Positions 23,446-34,667 are shown, counted from the first letter of the stretch. The stretch is 64,000 nt of DNA from Acestrorhynchus altus (GCA_034509495.1 CM067515.1:13808881-13872880), one strand, 5' to 3'. Notes: generated by a model from the letters alone, not told the origin. Made by a program: numbers and translations.

Positions 23446-23647
23446 TATACACTGTGTGGACAAAAGTATTGAGACACACTTCTTAATCATTGAGAAACTT
23501 GAGAAAGTGGTCACTTTGTCATCATGAGGTATTGTGTGTAGAATTTTGAGGAGAACAATGAATTTAATCCATTTTGGAGTAAGGCTGTAGCATAAAAACA
23601 ATGTGCAAAAAGGTGAAGTGCTGTGAATACTTTCTGGATACACTGTA
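23446..23647. mobile_element. abutting ends of two Tc1 families
   Basis: 23446-23477 carries ACACTGTGTGGACAAAAGTA, the terminus of one Tc1 family. 23512-23647 carries CTTTGTCATCATGAGGTATT through CTTTCTGGATACACTGTA, the long inverted repeat of a different, Tdr1-like family. Neither has its partner end nearby. Confidence 0.6.
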
Positions 23648-23699
23648 CATATACTGTTGTTTATTTTCTTCTGGAATGGATTTTCGTTTTGCAGTTTTC

Positions 23700-24730
23700 T
23701 TGTGAGGAAAAAAAATAACACACCCTTTGACCTAATAGCTGATTTTCCTCCTTTGACTGTCTACAAGTCTCCTACATCAACAGGAAGAAAGCTTTTACCA
23801 CTCCTCCATGCAGAATTCGTACAGCTATGTATGTGATGTTTCAGCTTCTGTCTTTGTATAGCCAGTTGTACATTTTCCTCAAGCCTCCTGTGATACAATT
23901 ATGATGGAGAGCTCTCAAGGTGCTGCTGCAGCAAAGCAGCCCCAACCATGACATATCCACCTCCATGCTTCACAGTTGGCATGAGGTACGTGCACACAAA
24001 TGCTTAGTTTGGTTTGTGCGAAACATGTTTTCTGTTACTCTTCCCAAAATAATTACATTTTGGATTCACATTGGTCAAAAAGTCCTGGTCTTTGTCTAGG
24101 TGTTCACTGGAAAACTTTAGTCTTGCCCTTGTTTTTTATAGCATGGGTTTCCTCCTTGCACACCTCCCATGAAAACCAATCTTGGTTGGTCTTTTTCTGA
24201 AGCTAGATGCTGCACTTTGACTTCAGCTGTGGCGAGAGCTACCTGTAAGTGCCGTGATGAACATTTTAGGATTGTTGGACACATCTTTACAGATTTTGTG
24301 GTCTGCTCTTTGGCTGAACCTGCTAGGATGACCTGAACTGGCCATGTTGGCGGAACTGCTTTTAAGCCGCCATTGCAACAACGACATTATGAACCGTGTG
24401 GGACATGGCGGCACGGCATGGCTGCTGTCCTTGGGACAAGGTTAGAGGCCTTTCCTAATGATGATTGTGAACAAGCCATGACCCTTACAAGCTAATTAAG
24501 GTTTGAGACCTGAGTGCTCAAATCTCCTAGAGTTCCCATAACTACTATCTAAATCAACAACTACTATCTAAAACAATACACCACACTGGTGTTCAATACA
24601 AAATATTGAAACGTTTCATCTTCAACTTTATGCCATTTGGAGATCATTTCATCTTCAACTTGCTTAACTGTTCATAGTTAAGCAGCAGTCATTTCGACCA
24701 GGGGTGCCCAAACATTTGCATGACACTGTA
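23700..24730 (-). pseudogene. Tc1-like transposon remnant, third family
   Basis: On the minus strand 23925-23985 corresponds to the Tc1 VKHGGG..MLW block (plus strand CCATGCTTCACAGTTGGCAT). The 24.2-24.4 kb part corresponds to the decayed N-terminal region. The terminus GGGGTGCCCAAACATTTGCA ends at 24730 (ACACTGTA). The opposite terminus was not found. Frame heavily broken. Confidence 0.6.
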
Positions 24731-24739
24731 TGTCAAAAA

Positions 24740-25668
24740 ATGAAAAACTAGAAAAATGGAGATTATTCAGGATAAGAACAACTTGATATATGAATAACTT
24801 AATCCCCTCAACTGCACCCCTGATTGGTGAAGACGCTTGCAGCACGTTGTTGAAAACATTGTGATTGTTTAGAGAGTTTATTTGCATAATGCATCCTTAT
24901 GCAAGATCAGTATTCCAAAGGCCAAAGCAGCTCTAATACACGCCCATTTACCAACCTCAAGCTAAGTCAAGCTGACTGACCTCTGCTGTCTTTTAAATGC
25001 ATGATCATCACATTATGTAATGGGTCCATCACTAATGACAGAATGGCTCAGAATGGATGCATTTCTGTACAGACTCTGTGCACTAGTGCTGGATTAATTG
25101 CCTCTGTGATTGCATAAATATGCCACTTTGTGGCTGTTGGTTCATTGGAAGCAGCTTCCGGTGTAATTTGTGTAATTAAGGAGCCAAAAGGCTCGGGGGC
25201 ATTGCGGAAAGAGATGATTATGTCCTCCACAGGACCCCTCCCAGACCACATCTATTTCTCTAATTAATAGTCAGGCCACTCAGCGTCAGCATTCTCTGCC
25301 ATGAACGTGTGTGTGTGCGGCCAGTGAGGTCAGGTGATCCTTGCTAATTCAAAACCTGTGCCATCCAATGAAAATAAGGCATCTCGCTGTGTGCCCACAT
25401 GGCAGCCTAGCATCCTGAGCATAGCTGTCCATTGCAATTTTTAGTTACAGCCTCAGCAACAGTCCTGCTTCTGAGAGTATAATGAACTAGCAGTGCTTCG
25501 TGATGGTTATAATCAACTGAATAATCAGTTTATTATAATTGTATTAAATGCAGATGCTCTTATCCAGACTTAACCACGTTTTTTTTTCTAAATGTCTGTA
25601 TATTTAAACCAAAAAGTGTAAATAAAATAATTCTGAATGATTTAACTTGAAATGCTGAGTTCTTAACA
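24740..25668. other. acot7: repeat-poor stretch with TAATTA-type motifs
   Basis: No transposon, exon or microsatellite. 24900-25420 holds several homeodomain-like cores (TTAATTG at 25093, TAATTAAG near 25173, TAATTAAT near 25260) in moderately GC-rich sequence, a pattern compatible with a conserved enhancer. Conservation was not tested. Confidence 0.3.
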
Positions 25669-25880
25669 ATATTGACAAGCACATACTTCCTCCGATACAT
25701 GTGAAGCCAGGCACCTCCTCTTCACCTGTAGTTGTCATGAGGGGAGAAGGCATCATCTACCCACCCAGAGAGAACATGGCCAATTTTGCTCCCTCAGACT
25801 CCAGCTGCTGATGACAAGCTGCATGACCTGGGAGTCGAATTGTAGTGTTAGCACATTAGACTGCTGAACCATTCTGAACC
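25669..25880 (-). mobile_element. tRNA-derived SINE (family A, copy 3)
   Basis: On the minus strand: CAGCAGTCTAATGTGCTAAC, a B-box-like AATTCGACTCC, CATCAGCAGCTGGAGTCTGA, CTCTCTGGGTGGGTAGATGA and a GGAGGAAGTATGTGCTTGTC end, co-linear with 14806-15095 but about 80 bp shorter in the body. Confidence 0.65.
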
Positions 25881-25999
25881 ATTCTGATACTTTGAAGAAC
25901 AAAAGTGAAACCCATCCTGTAGTAGATCACAGATAGCACAACAAATAACAGAACAAAAAAATAACTAGTCAGAAAGAGTAACATAATCAAAAGCCATGA

Positions 26000-26610
26000 T
26001 TTATTATCATGTGAGTATAGGACCAAGATCAGTATTAAAGTAGAGGTTCATATGGGATAAACCAGCAGATGTACGCTGTATCTTTTGTGGTGTGTGTGAA
26101 TCAGTGCATCACAGCAGGCAAAAGGATAGTAGAGACCCGGTTCAGGCAGCATCAGGACAGAGCAGTTGGAAAATGGCATCTCAAAACATGAGAAAGAGAT
26201 CGAATGAAAACAAAAAGGAAAACAAAGGGGTTAGGGGGATTTTTGTAAATACTGGCAGGTTTACTGAGTGGGAGAGACCGATCCAGGGGGCTAAGCAGAC
26301 ATTGGTCATATTTCAGCAATCCACTGCCAGATAGATGTGATGCTAGCAATAGTTTTGTGAGCAAGGTTTGACCTTAAAACTTGTTTTTAACATACATTCT
26401 TGCCAGAGAGGTACTTGCAAGGTGTTATATGGCAAAAAAAAACCAACTAATTATTTTACCTTTATCAACACTGCATAAAACATTAACTCGAAGACTTGTA
26501 GTCTGGTAAATGTTGTAAAACCTGGTTTATGTCCACAACACTGTGAGGAATTTAAATTAATAGGTTTCTCTACAATGCACAATTTCAACCACTTTGTCTT
26601 TTGCTATATT
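26000..26610. other. acot7: intronic stretch, nothing recognised
   Basis: AT-rich sequence. The short open frame at 26092-26334 has no recognisable domain. Confidence 0.4.
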
Positions 26611-26950
26611 CATTAAAGCCATAACATTAAAACCATGGACAGGTGAACTGAATCAGTGAACAGTCAGAATTTGAAGTTCATGTGTTGGAACCAGGAAAAA
26701 TGGGCGAACATAAAAATCTTAGACAATTTATTAAGAGCCAGATAGTGATGGCTAGTTGACTGAGTCAGAACATCTCCAAAACATCAGACATCAGGTCTTG
26801 TGGTGTCTTCCTGGTATGCAGCTGTTTGTATCAACATTAGCTAAGGAAGGACAACTGATTTTGAGCAACAGGGTTATAGGCACCCAAGGCACACTGATGT
26901 TATCATGGAGGCCCCATCTCACAACTTACATGACTTAAAGGATCTGCTTT
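26611..26950 (+). mobile_element. Tc1 deletion derivative (family B, copy 1)
   Basis: Starts with AGCCATAACATTAAAACCAT, then a decayed transposase N terminus (GGAAAAATGGGCGAACATAA, GATGGCTAGTTGACTGAGTC, GGAAGGACAACTGATTTTGA). It skips straight from CCAAGGCACACTGATG to CATGGAGGCCCCATCTCACA near 26900, losing the whole catalytic domain. Same architecture as 44864-45255. Confidence 0.7.
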
Positions 26951-28659
26951 ATGGTGCAGAGGTGAGTCATTTTGGTGACACCATTGCGCACTATACATGA
27001 AATGCTCCATCAAGAGCACAAATCAGTGTTTATTTCCATTTACTTTCACTGAGAGACCTCTTGTTTTCTTATGGACTGGGGCATGGACCAGATTTCCAAT
27101 CTTTGGAGGTTTGTTTGTCAGTAAAGTTGTTTAGTAGAGTTGTTTATTACTTCAGGTGTTCATTCAGACAATTTAATTTGTTCTATTGATCTAGCTTGTT
27201 TAATCAGATTTGGATGACTAAGACCTTATTAAATTGATCTGGCTACTGTTACTATGCTCAGAATTAACTTTATTGTGTCTCAGCTCAGCTAAACTACAAT
27301 AACAGAACAATAATAATAATAATGATTACTGTCAACACGAATGTAGGAATATATTCCTGTGACTTTAGCATGCTAGGACAGTTAAAACTAATCGGCTGTG
27401 TCTGTCCAGATGTGCGTACCAAGTGTGTAACGTATTTTATCACTAAATGGAGTTCTATCAGACCCAAGTGGTTCTTTATGTGAATTAGTTTTAACTAATT
27501 ATTTAAGCACTTGATATAAAAAACTCAAATATTACTTAAATGTGAAATAAGGTGATCCCCTTTACTGGCTAATTACATCATACCAATTAATCCACCAATT
27601 AATTTGTTACAGAGTTTGTACCAGGACAACTGAGTTGTATCAAAGCATGTTCAAATTAATGATTCACTGAATCATTTCCTAATCATTTCAGTTCCCTACC
27701 GTACTGCCCACCTAAAAATATGCTGCATCACAAAGCTAAATGTAGGAAAAGCAGCAGAGCAAATAACCATCAAACTGTCAGCTTATCTGCAGCAGAGGCC
27801 ATGTTTCCACAGAGGCTAATGTTCCATCACCACTGTAAAACGCTATTGTGGCTTCTGCTGACACTGAGCGCGGAAATCTCATGAGTGTCTGCTTAGATTA
27901 AATAGGTTGTATTCATTGGGGGCTTGTGGGCAATTGCAAATCAGATTTTATCAGCTGGCTTGCAGGTTTACAGAGAATTATGTTATGCTATAAGTGTCAG
28001 AAGTGTGTGGACAACTCATAGTTTTTTTGTTCTTTACAAATTAGCATGTTTCTTTGTCAGTTTGCAATGGCTTAACATATGGAGTCCTTTTACGGAGACA
28101 TTTGGCCATATTTGACAGAACTACAATATGAATAATGGCATACATTCGGTCATAAAACTGTATGCTTATGAATACTGTTTAAATATTGTGCCTTGACCTA
28201 GCACATTAGTGCTTTTACTAATCAGAGCCGCTGTGTAGAATTTTGGGTAGAAGGTTAAATTTCATAGTGAACTGTGAGACCTCTAGGTGTGTTAGTTATT
28301 AGCCTTTCTAATGGTGAGCGATGTCAGTTTCTAGTACAGTCAGTCCTTTGGAGGAGAAAAACAGGAGTACTACACTACTTAGCACAGATTGCTTACTACC
28401 TTTTATCTTCTTACTCTATCAGATGGGAAATTTCATTTTCATTTTCATTTTCATTTAATTGCAGCACTTAACAGCTGTTATCCCCCTCATCAGTTCTCTC
28501 ATCTGATTGTGTCTCTCACTTTCACTGCCTTTATAAAAGCCAGTCATTTTGGCCTCGTGCCATCTGTTCTCTCTGACTTAAGTGCTGTGTACTGCTTCAA
28601 CTTAATGCAGTTTGTTCAAGACAAGCATTGAAGATGGTCGGCCAACCCGCCAACACACA

Positions 28660-28699
<40 letters not shown>

Positions 28700-29620
28700 C
28701 ACACACACAACCGCTTATACATTCTTCCCAACTTATCCCAGCAGAGCAACCAGTGACCCCGGAAGGAGTTAATTCAAGGTCAGATGATGCTGCTTGCGAG
28801 AAAAATGGGGGAAGGGTAGCTTTTCTCTTTTTTTCTGCAGCTGTCTGTTTCTCACGCATAAAAGCAGCTGCATTTCATATCCAGGCTGAGATGCATGTAT
28901 AAATAAGGTTCTTGGGTATGGAAGCCCTCCGCACAAAATAGCAGCATTCTGTCTCCCTGATGTCATTATGAATTCACTATTTTCAGCTATTTAACCTCCA
29001 CTGGTATTGCCCACTAGGCCATCACTGATCATTGTCTTTGTTTTAACCTTTGCTCACAGTTAATTTACATTTTTTTCTCTTTGTGGACTTCTGTCAGCTT
29101 GTAAATAGCAACAAATCAATCCTGAACCATGCCTTATAAGCACATTTGTAAGTGTCATCATGATCATGAAACCACTGAGCACAGACCGATGTCAAATGTC
29201 CATGGATGTCCAGACTAGGGCTAGCCTTAACTGACCTAAAATTAAAAAAATAATGCTGTTATACACAAATTTCTGAGCAAAGAAAGAAATCTAACAAACT
29301 TGGTAAATTTTATCTTTTTATTTACTTCAGAAGAAATCTTCTTCATCTAGTTGAAATGTTGGACAAACTTTAGACACACCATGAACATATGTTATGTTTA
29401 ACATATAACAGGAGTTATATTAAAGAAGAACATGCAAGATCTATAATATGCAATAAATGTACAATTTCCAATGGAATGGTATATTTTCTGTGATATACTT
29501 CATTTAACATATTAAGATATTTGGACTTTGTAATCTATGGTAGGTGTGAACATTCTATTATATCATTTCCTTTCCTTATTTATGCAAACAAAATCCAGGA
29601 CTGGAAATGCCAAAATCTGA
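26951..29620. other. acot7: intronic stretch with simple repeats
   Basis: AT-rich, no exon recognised. Contains an AAT run at about 27.31 kb, a CATTTT array at 28430-28456 and the ACGC array at 28652-28710. Confidence 0.45.
28652..28710. repeat. (AC)n(GCAC)n(AC)n compound microsatellite
   Basis: Ten GCAC units flanked by AC units. Alternating purine-pyrimidine throughout, hence Z-DNA-prone. Open frames through it give only Arg-Thr-His-Ala runs. Confidence 0.95.
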
Positions 29621-29624
29621 AGAC

Positions 29625-30310
29625 CTACACTGACATGCCAAACGTTATGGGATAGCAGAATGTGAATTGAATATGAAGTGGCTTTGCTTCAGGGCAGCAC
29701 CTGTACCTGTATTTCTTGAGGTATTATCTTGTGAGTGAAACTGAGTACTGGTCAGCAAGCCAAATGGATGGGACATTCCATTTTCAAAGTTGTGTGGCCA
29801 TTTAACATTCCTCTATCCACAGTGACATGGTTACTGGTAATACATCATGGAAGGCATTACCACCCACAGTGTACAGTGCAGTGACTCCAAACAGACACGT
29901 GCCTCAAAAATCACAACTCATTCACGTCCAATGAATATGGGCTATGGGAGCAAAAGTCTCACAAGAGCTCCTCTGTTAATAGGACAACACCATAAATTGC
30001 ACCTCCCCAGGCTTGTTAGATTGCTAACTGCACCCTAGAGAACTGGCAATGTGTGGCATGATCCGATGAGTCATGGCTGATAGTAGGGTTCATGTGCGCT
30101 GCAGACCCCATGGAACCATGGTCCCTAACTCTCAACAAGGCAGTGTGAAGGCTGGTGGTGGTTCCATACACGTGGGGCATCTTTTCATGCCATGGTTTGG
30201 GACGACTGGTTCACCTTAACTCATCACTAAGCTGCGTCTGCTACACTTAACTGCATGGTGACCATTTGTACCCCTGCATGGACTTGATTACAGTGGACAA
30301 TTTCTGATGG
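29625..30310 (+). pseudogene. Tc1-like transposase remnant, eroded
   Basis: Order of decayed blocks: CTCCTCTGTTAATAGGACAA, a GGCAATGTGTGGCATGATCC-GATGAGTCA segment matching the first catalytic block of transposases (W.SDES), then GGCAGTGTGAAGGCTGGTGG-TGGTTCCATA (GG.. motif) and a short third part. Many stops. No clear termini; family assignment only to Tc1/mariner. Confidence 0.55.
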
Positions 30311-31700
30311 ATTGAGATTAGAATGAAAACCCCTGGGAATATACTCTAAAGTAAAGAAGGTTCTTTTTATATTATCACTCCAAAGAACCTTTTTGGCAAT
30401 TTAAGGATACTGGTTGATTGTGATGATAAACAGCATCACACATGAATTTTATGGATAATATCACTCCTCAACACTCAACCACAACAACTTGATTAGTGGC
30501 ATGTTCAAGAAACGCAGCCCAAACCAGGTCTGAAATCTGTATTTCCAAATGCTTTTGAATTTATCAACCAGTGTACTGTGTAACTTTGAAACAATATTAC
30601 TGTAATGTTTTCCTCAGTGAACGTGATACGGATTCTTAGCTGATGTCCTCTTCAGCCAGGCTACTTCAGTTGTCATTGCACAGTTCTTTCCCGAAGGTTT
30701 CCTACCATCTGCCACTGCTGTGCATGACTGCTTGGTGACCTATAGCCAATGATGAAAATAACCACAGTGCAGAGGGCAGCTGGGAACCAACATCTACTGC
30801 ATCCTTCATCTTGTAAGACTGTGAGGTTCATTAATTAGATGTGCTTCTGAAGGACAGAAGGAAATGTGAGGACCAGATTGAAATAGCGTTTGGTTCTTCA
30901 TATCACTGACACTATGTATCCATGTTTCTTTAAAGGCTTCTGAGCCATAAAATGAGCTATAAAACGGTTGTTAAACTGTTAAACAGTTTATTACAGTTCC
31001 CTGTGCTCTCTGAAAGACGAAAACCAAATAACATTATAATTCAGTCCAAATGAGTTTACCATGACGTCTACTATCTCTGAAGAACAGCTTTTTAATTCTT
31101 TTTTTCCTAATAATAAACAATGCTTTTAGCATTGGGGTGGGATAAGGAGTAGATTTGTGAGTCCAGCAGTGGCTTCCACACAGCCCCTTATATTCAGCCT
31201 CTACATGTTTTCAAAAAACTACAAAAAAAAAAAAAATGTCTAAAAAAATAAAATGACCTCATTAAATTATAGGTATGAGCCAGCAATGCATGTCATTACA
31301 CAACAGTGTGTTAAAACAAAAACCTTGTAATTCATTACAAAAGTATTTTTGTTGATAATCAAGCAACAGTGATGGGCTGCCAATGTATCTCAAAACAGGA
31401 AACTTGATATGTTCATGGAGCCCAGTCTTCACAGTCACTGACTGCAAAGGATTTGGGATCAAAGGATCCCAAATTTTATAAATACTCCTTATATTGTTCA
31501 TTCTGTTAGTTTGTCGAGTTACTTGAAAATGGGGAGACTGTGTAAAATCCCTGAACAATGAATGCATTTTTTTTGTTAAACTCCTTCAATAAGGCTGAAT
31601 GGCTACACTTGTAAACCTCACTGTATGTCTGTAAACAAAGGGCTTCAAGACACTTCTGGGTGAGTAATTGTTAGCAGTTGTGAGCATCTTTGTTAGCTTT
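30311..31700. other. acot7: intronic stretch, mostly featureless
   Basis: A small AAAGAAGGTTC/AAAGAACCTTTTT pair near 30.35-30.40 kb resembles a foldback MITE fragment. A poly-A run near 31.22 kb. Nothing else recognised. Confidence 0.4.
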
Positions 31701-31779
31701 GTTGTGTGCCATGTTTGAGGTCCTCTTCAGTGGACAGTGGCGGAGCTGCACCTTAATCTCTTTCCTAGCAAAGTCTGGC

Positions 31780-31860
31780 ATTGGTGAACTGCTTTTCAGT
31801 ATCAACACCACCATATTCTATCTTTGACTGGAGCTTTAACTAGTGGGCAGGGTATAATTT
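31780..31860 (+). repeat. short dispersed repeat, copy 2
   Basis: Shares CAGTATCAACACCACCATAT and TTTGACTGGAGCTTT with 21350-21470. Confidence 0.5.
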
Positions 31861-31924
31861 TGTGGGTGTAAATGCACTCATTGACAAAAACAAAACAAAA
31901 AACGAAAACAGAAAAAAAAACCCA

Positions 31925-32440
31925 TTTATACCTATGCAAAGGTTTTTGTGGACCAACGAATCAGCATGGCGGCACCATGGTCACCTCCAAGATCAATGGT
32001 TTGTTGTCTGCATACATTCAGGAGTTCTGGTGGCATGGGTGTGAGGTGCAAAGTTGTATGATTCCAGATCACCTTTGATCTTCATTACAGGCACTTTGAC
32101 ATCCCATTGTTAATAAGGTCCTGCAAACAGTGGCCTATTTTCTGAGCACACACTCCAGTGTGCCATTCCAACAAGACAACACTCGTCTGCATACTATTGC
32201 TGTTTCAGGAGCTTGCCTTGAAGACACAGATACAATGTCATGGTCAGTTGCATCACCAAACCCATCCCAGATTAAAAAATGTTTGGGATGCCATTAGATG
32301 TGCTTTCAAAGCTTCAGCCCACCACAAAATCTTCAGGAACTGAGTGAGAATATTTAAGATGCATGGTACAGATTAAGAACCTCCGCAACTCCATGCAGAG
32401 ACGTCTTGACACCATATGTTATACCTGACACCATACTGAG
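31925..32440 (+). pseudogene. Tc1/mariner transposase C-terminal remnant
   Basis: Near 32161 one frame reads VPFQQDNTRLHT, the second catalytic Asp block (FQQDN.RPHT in functional relatives). About 60 bases later, after a frame change, NVWDAIRCA matches the region following the catalytic Glu (EHLWD...), and the Glu itself is not recognisable. The upstream part near 31.95 kb (TGGACCAACGAATCAGCATG) corresponds to the first Asp block. Dead. Confidence 0.65.
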
Positions 32441-32897
32441 AGCGAGTGTAGCTCAATCAATCAAACAATCAATAGAATCAATACTGTTTACAGCTCTGGA
32501 CTTTCTTTTGAACAGTGAATATCAGTGTTTGAGGTTACAGAACTGAACTCTCATTATTCAACTCCAGATTGTAGTTTGTAAGTGTTTTGTACTTTTTTAT
32601 GTACTATGTTCTAAATGAATAAAGACATATGAACAATCGCGTCACCCTTAAGCGGCTAATGGGTTATAGCAGGGCTTTTTGAGTTGGTATTCCAGCTGGA
32701 ATATTTCCTTAATGCCTTTAGGGATTTTCCTACATCCCAGTGGTAGAAAGGAAATCTACACCTCAGTCTCCGAGCTGCACTGTTGCAGCGCAGTGAAAAT
32801 GATGTGTTTGACATGTTTCTTCCAGTCAAATTCCTTGTGGTTTAATTAGCACTGTGTTGACTATGTAGAGTGAGGATGCAGCTGATGCTCACACACA

Positions 32898-32935
<38 letters not shown>

Positions 32936-33149
32936 GATTCAACTCAAGCTGACAGGTGTCCTTAACACAGGTGGGAAAGTAGATGAAGCTCGCTAACAGA
33001 TTTTACTCCAGAGGCTAAAGCTACTAATAATTAATGACACTCATTGTATGTCTCTCTGAGGTTCTGTAGGCAATTATGAGGCAGAGCTTCTTTGCAGGCT
33101 GCAGGTTTAATAGATGTTCATAATGAAAATATATAATCTCCATGCTTTT
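32441..33149. other. acot7: intronic stretch
   Basis: Holds a short AATC run near 32.46 kb and the AC microsatellite at 32890-32935. Otherwise unique-looking. Confidence 0.4.
32890..32935. repeat. (AC)n microsatellite
   Basis: AC array with two ACAT interruptions. Confidence 0.9.
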
Positions 33150-33412
33150 CTAATGACGTGGACAGTGAGAGGATGTGCATTTATAATAAGTACAATCTAG
33201 GTGTTTTTAATAAAGTGGCTGGTAAGTGGAACTTTATGGTAGGTGTTTCTATTAAAGTGGCCAGTGAGAGGATGTTCATATTAGAGGTTTCAATTTAAGT
33301 GGCCAGTAAGTGGAAGCAGAGGTCATTTTTTTTTCTTATGAAGTGGCCAGTGGGTTGAAGTGCAAGGTTGGTGTTTCTAATAACATATCCAGCAGGTAGA
33401 AGTACAATCAAC
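33150..33412 (+). repeat. degenerate minisatellite, about 42-bp unit
   Basis: Five to six diverged units, each built as AGTGGCCAGT(G/A)AG(T/A)GGA, a variable part, then GGTGTTTCTAATAAA. The AGTGGC(C/T) anchor occurs near 33215, 33258, 33300 and 33343, about 42-43 bases apart. This motif is widespread in fish as the end region of a DNA repeat; here it is tandemly arranged. Confidence 0.65.
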
Positions 33413-33559
33413 ACAATATGTCCAAATGTTTGCATGTTCTTATGAATGCATGCAGCTACTTTAAGTGGCACTCATTACTCTAGTGCCTGTTGATATGTAT
33501 TGCCAATAGAATAGGAAACTGGAGCAGATAAACATTAACCTATTGGTACAATGTCGGGT

Positions 33560-33800
33560 GTGGGCTAGAAGTATAACGTCCCCCAGGTCTGAGCCGTAGA
33601 CCAGTAGAACTTTGTTCTGTGGAATGATGGAACTCCATCTCATACTTTTGTGGATGAGGTGGGGTGGTGATCACCCAACATCCTGACCTCACTCTTGTTC
33701 TTGTCAACGAATGCAATCAGATCCTCACAGCAATGCTCCAGAATCTAGTAGAGACTGCTATTTCAACAAAAGTGTTTCTAATAAATTGGCTCATGTACAT
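33560..33800 (+). pseudogene. Tc1-like transposase 3'-end remnant, copy 1
   Basis: GGTGATCACCCAACATCCTG and ATGCAATCAGATCCTCACAG-CAATGCTCCA correspond to the 3' coding end of a fish Tc1 family; the same blocks in the same order occur at 35755-36000. Confidence 0.55.
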
Positions 33801-33959
33801 ACTCTACTATTCCGTTCACTTTACAAGCACTTTATCTATTAACTTCATGTATAAATACCTTATAAGCTGACCTTCAAATTAAGTGTTACTGGAAACTTCA
33901 TCAAGCAGGCAGTGAAAGGTCTCACATCTGTCTGACTGTTCTGTCTGCTAAAATGAGTC

Positions 33960-33962
<3 letters not shown>

Positions 33963-34004
<42 letters not shown>

Positions 34005-34016
34005 CCTCTCCGCTAG
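33963..34016 (+). promoter_or_regulatory. acot7: acot7 final 3' splice site with a (TC)n polypyrimidine tract
   Basis: The polypyrimidine tract of the terminal acceptor is a pure TC dinucleotide array of about 38 bases (33963-34000), continued by CTCTCCTCTCCG and the TAG acceptor at 34014-34016. A possible branch-point adenosine lies just upstream, in the TAAAATGAG stretch near 33950-33958. The array is seen directly. Its use as the splicing signal follows from the exon call. Confidence 0.8.
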
Positions 34017-34115
34017 CTGGAAGGCGAAGATGAACAGAAGCGGTTTGAAGAAGGAAAGGCGCGGTACCTGCAGAACAAGGCAAAGAGGCTGGCGGATAAG
34101 GAGCAGAAACAATGA
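34017..34115 (+). CDS. acot7: acot7 last coding exon and stop
   Basis: Thirty-two codons plus TGA at 34113-34115. The peptide begins LEGEDEQ and contains KRFEEGKARYLQNKAKR, the lysine/arginine-rich helical tail that closes ACOT7 (mammalian ACOT7 has EKKRFEEGKGRYLQMKAKR at the same place). The exon begins in phase 0 directly after the TAG acceptor at 34014-34016 and so joins cleanly to the PPLK end of the 4749-4933 exon. The tail is charged and predicted helical, follows the second hotdog domain and carries no catalytic residue. The final residues (LADKEQKQ) differ from mammals, as is usual for this variable end. Minus-strand open frames over this exon are shadows. Confidence 0.95.
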   Translation: MEGEDEQKRFEEGKARYLQNKAKRLADKEQKQ

Positions 34116-34480
34116 CACTTCTCGCAAAACATCATGAAAAATTGTAGAGGAATATTCCAGAATAGTAAAATGTTGTCCTATGTCATGTTTAAATAAATAC
34201 TTCTCTTTTATTGTGCAGTAGCTGATTGAATGGAACTTTATGATTTTACTTGACTCATTTACTTGAATCATTCTTTTGACTTCTGATGTTTGATTGCTGC
34301 ATACCAAAGGACTTTGTGTATGTGGAGGTTGGATGAAACCTATATAATATAAAACTTATTTTAACTCTAAAGACATTTATTTATCAATGGAAATGGACAT
34401 GATGCACTAATAAAGGTTCAAACCTAAGCTTCACCTGTGTAGTTTTTTCATTCAATAAATGTGCCTGTGCACCACGAAAA
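34116..34480 (+). terminator. acot7: acot7 3' UTR and polyadenylation signals
   Basis: After the stop codon there are three AATAAA hexamers, at 34192-34197, 34409-34414 and 34454-34459. The second has a U/GU-rich stretch (GTGTAGTTTTTTC) about 25 bases downstream and is the best candidate. The third is followed at once by TGTGCCTGTGC. The transcript end is therefore placed at roughly 34.43-34.48 kb. RNA data would be needed to say which is used. Confidence 0.6.
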
Positions 34481-34630
34481 CCGAAGTGCACCCATTCCAC
34501 TCTCCACTTTTTTTATGTAGTTTCACTCCATTCCATTGAGTGTTGATTTACAGCAGTTTGTAGTCATAGCTTTTTCACTCAGTGAGACTTAAATAGCACT
34601 TTTTGTACAAAGCACTGGAATCCCACGTGC

Positions 34631-34632
<2 letters not shown>

Positions 34633-34662
<30 letters not shown>

Positions 34663-34667
34663 CATAC
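34633..34667. repeat. (TACA)n microsatellite
   Basis: About eight TACA units, preceded by AAAGCACTGGAATCCCACGTG-type sequence resembling a retroposon tail. Confidence 0.9.

Larger units (their letters stand above)
4934..34016 (+). other. acot7: acot7 last intron (about 29 kb)
   Basis: Intron between the donor GTAGGC at 4934 and the acceptor CGCTAG ending at 34016. The two flanking exons meet in phase 0 and rebuild the known ACOT7 C terminus, so the span is inferred from homology, not from a transcript. It holds the intact Tc1 element, at least ten decayed DNA transposons, several SINEs and LINE tails and many microsatellites, listed separately. No additional acot7 coding block is needed to complete the protein end. 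Confidence 0.88.

Noticed and set aside
28602..28902. Arg-Thr-His-Ala repeat protein
   Set aside because: Translation of the GCAC microsatellite in both directions.
33948..34307. 119-codon minus-strand frame over the last acot7 exon
   Set aside because: It is an Arg-Glu run from the GA array plus the complement of the exon and 3' UTR; the plus-strand reading matches ACOT7.
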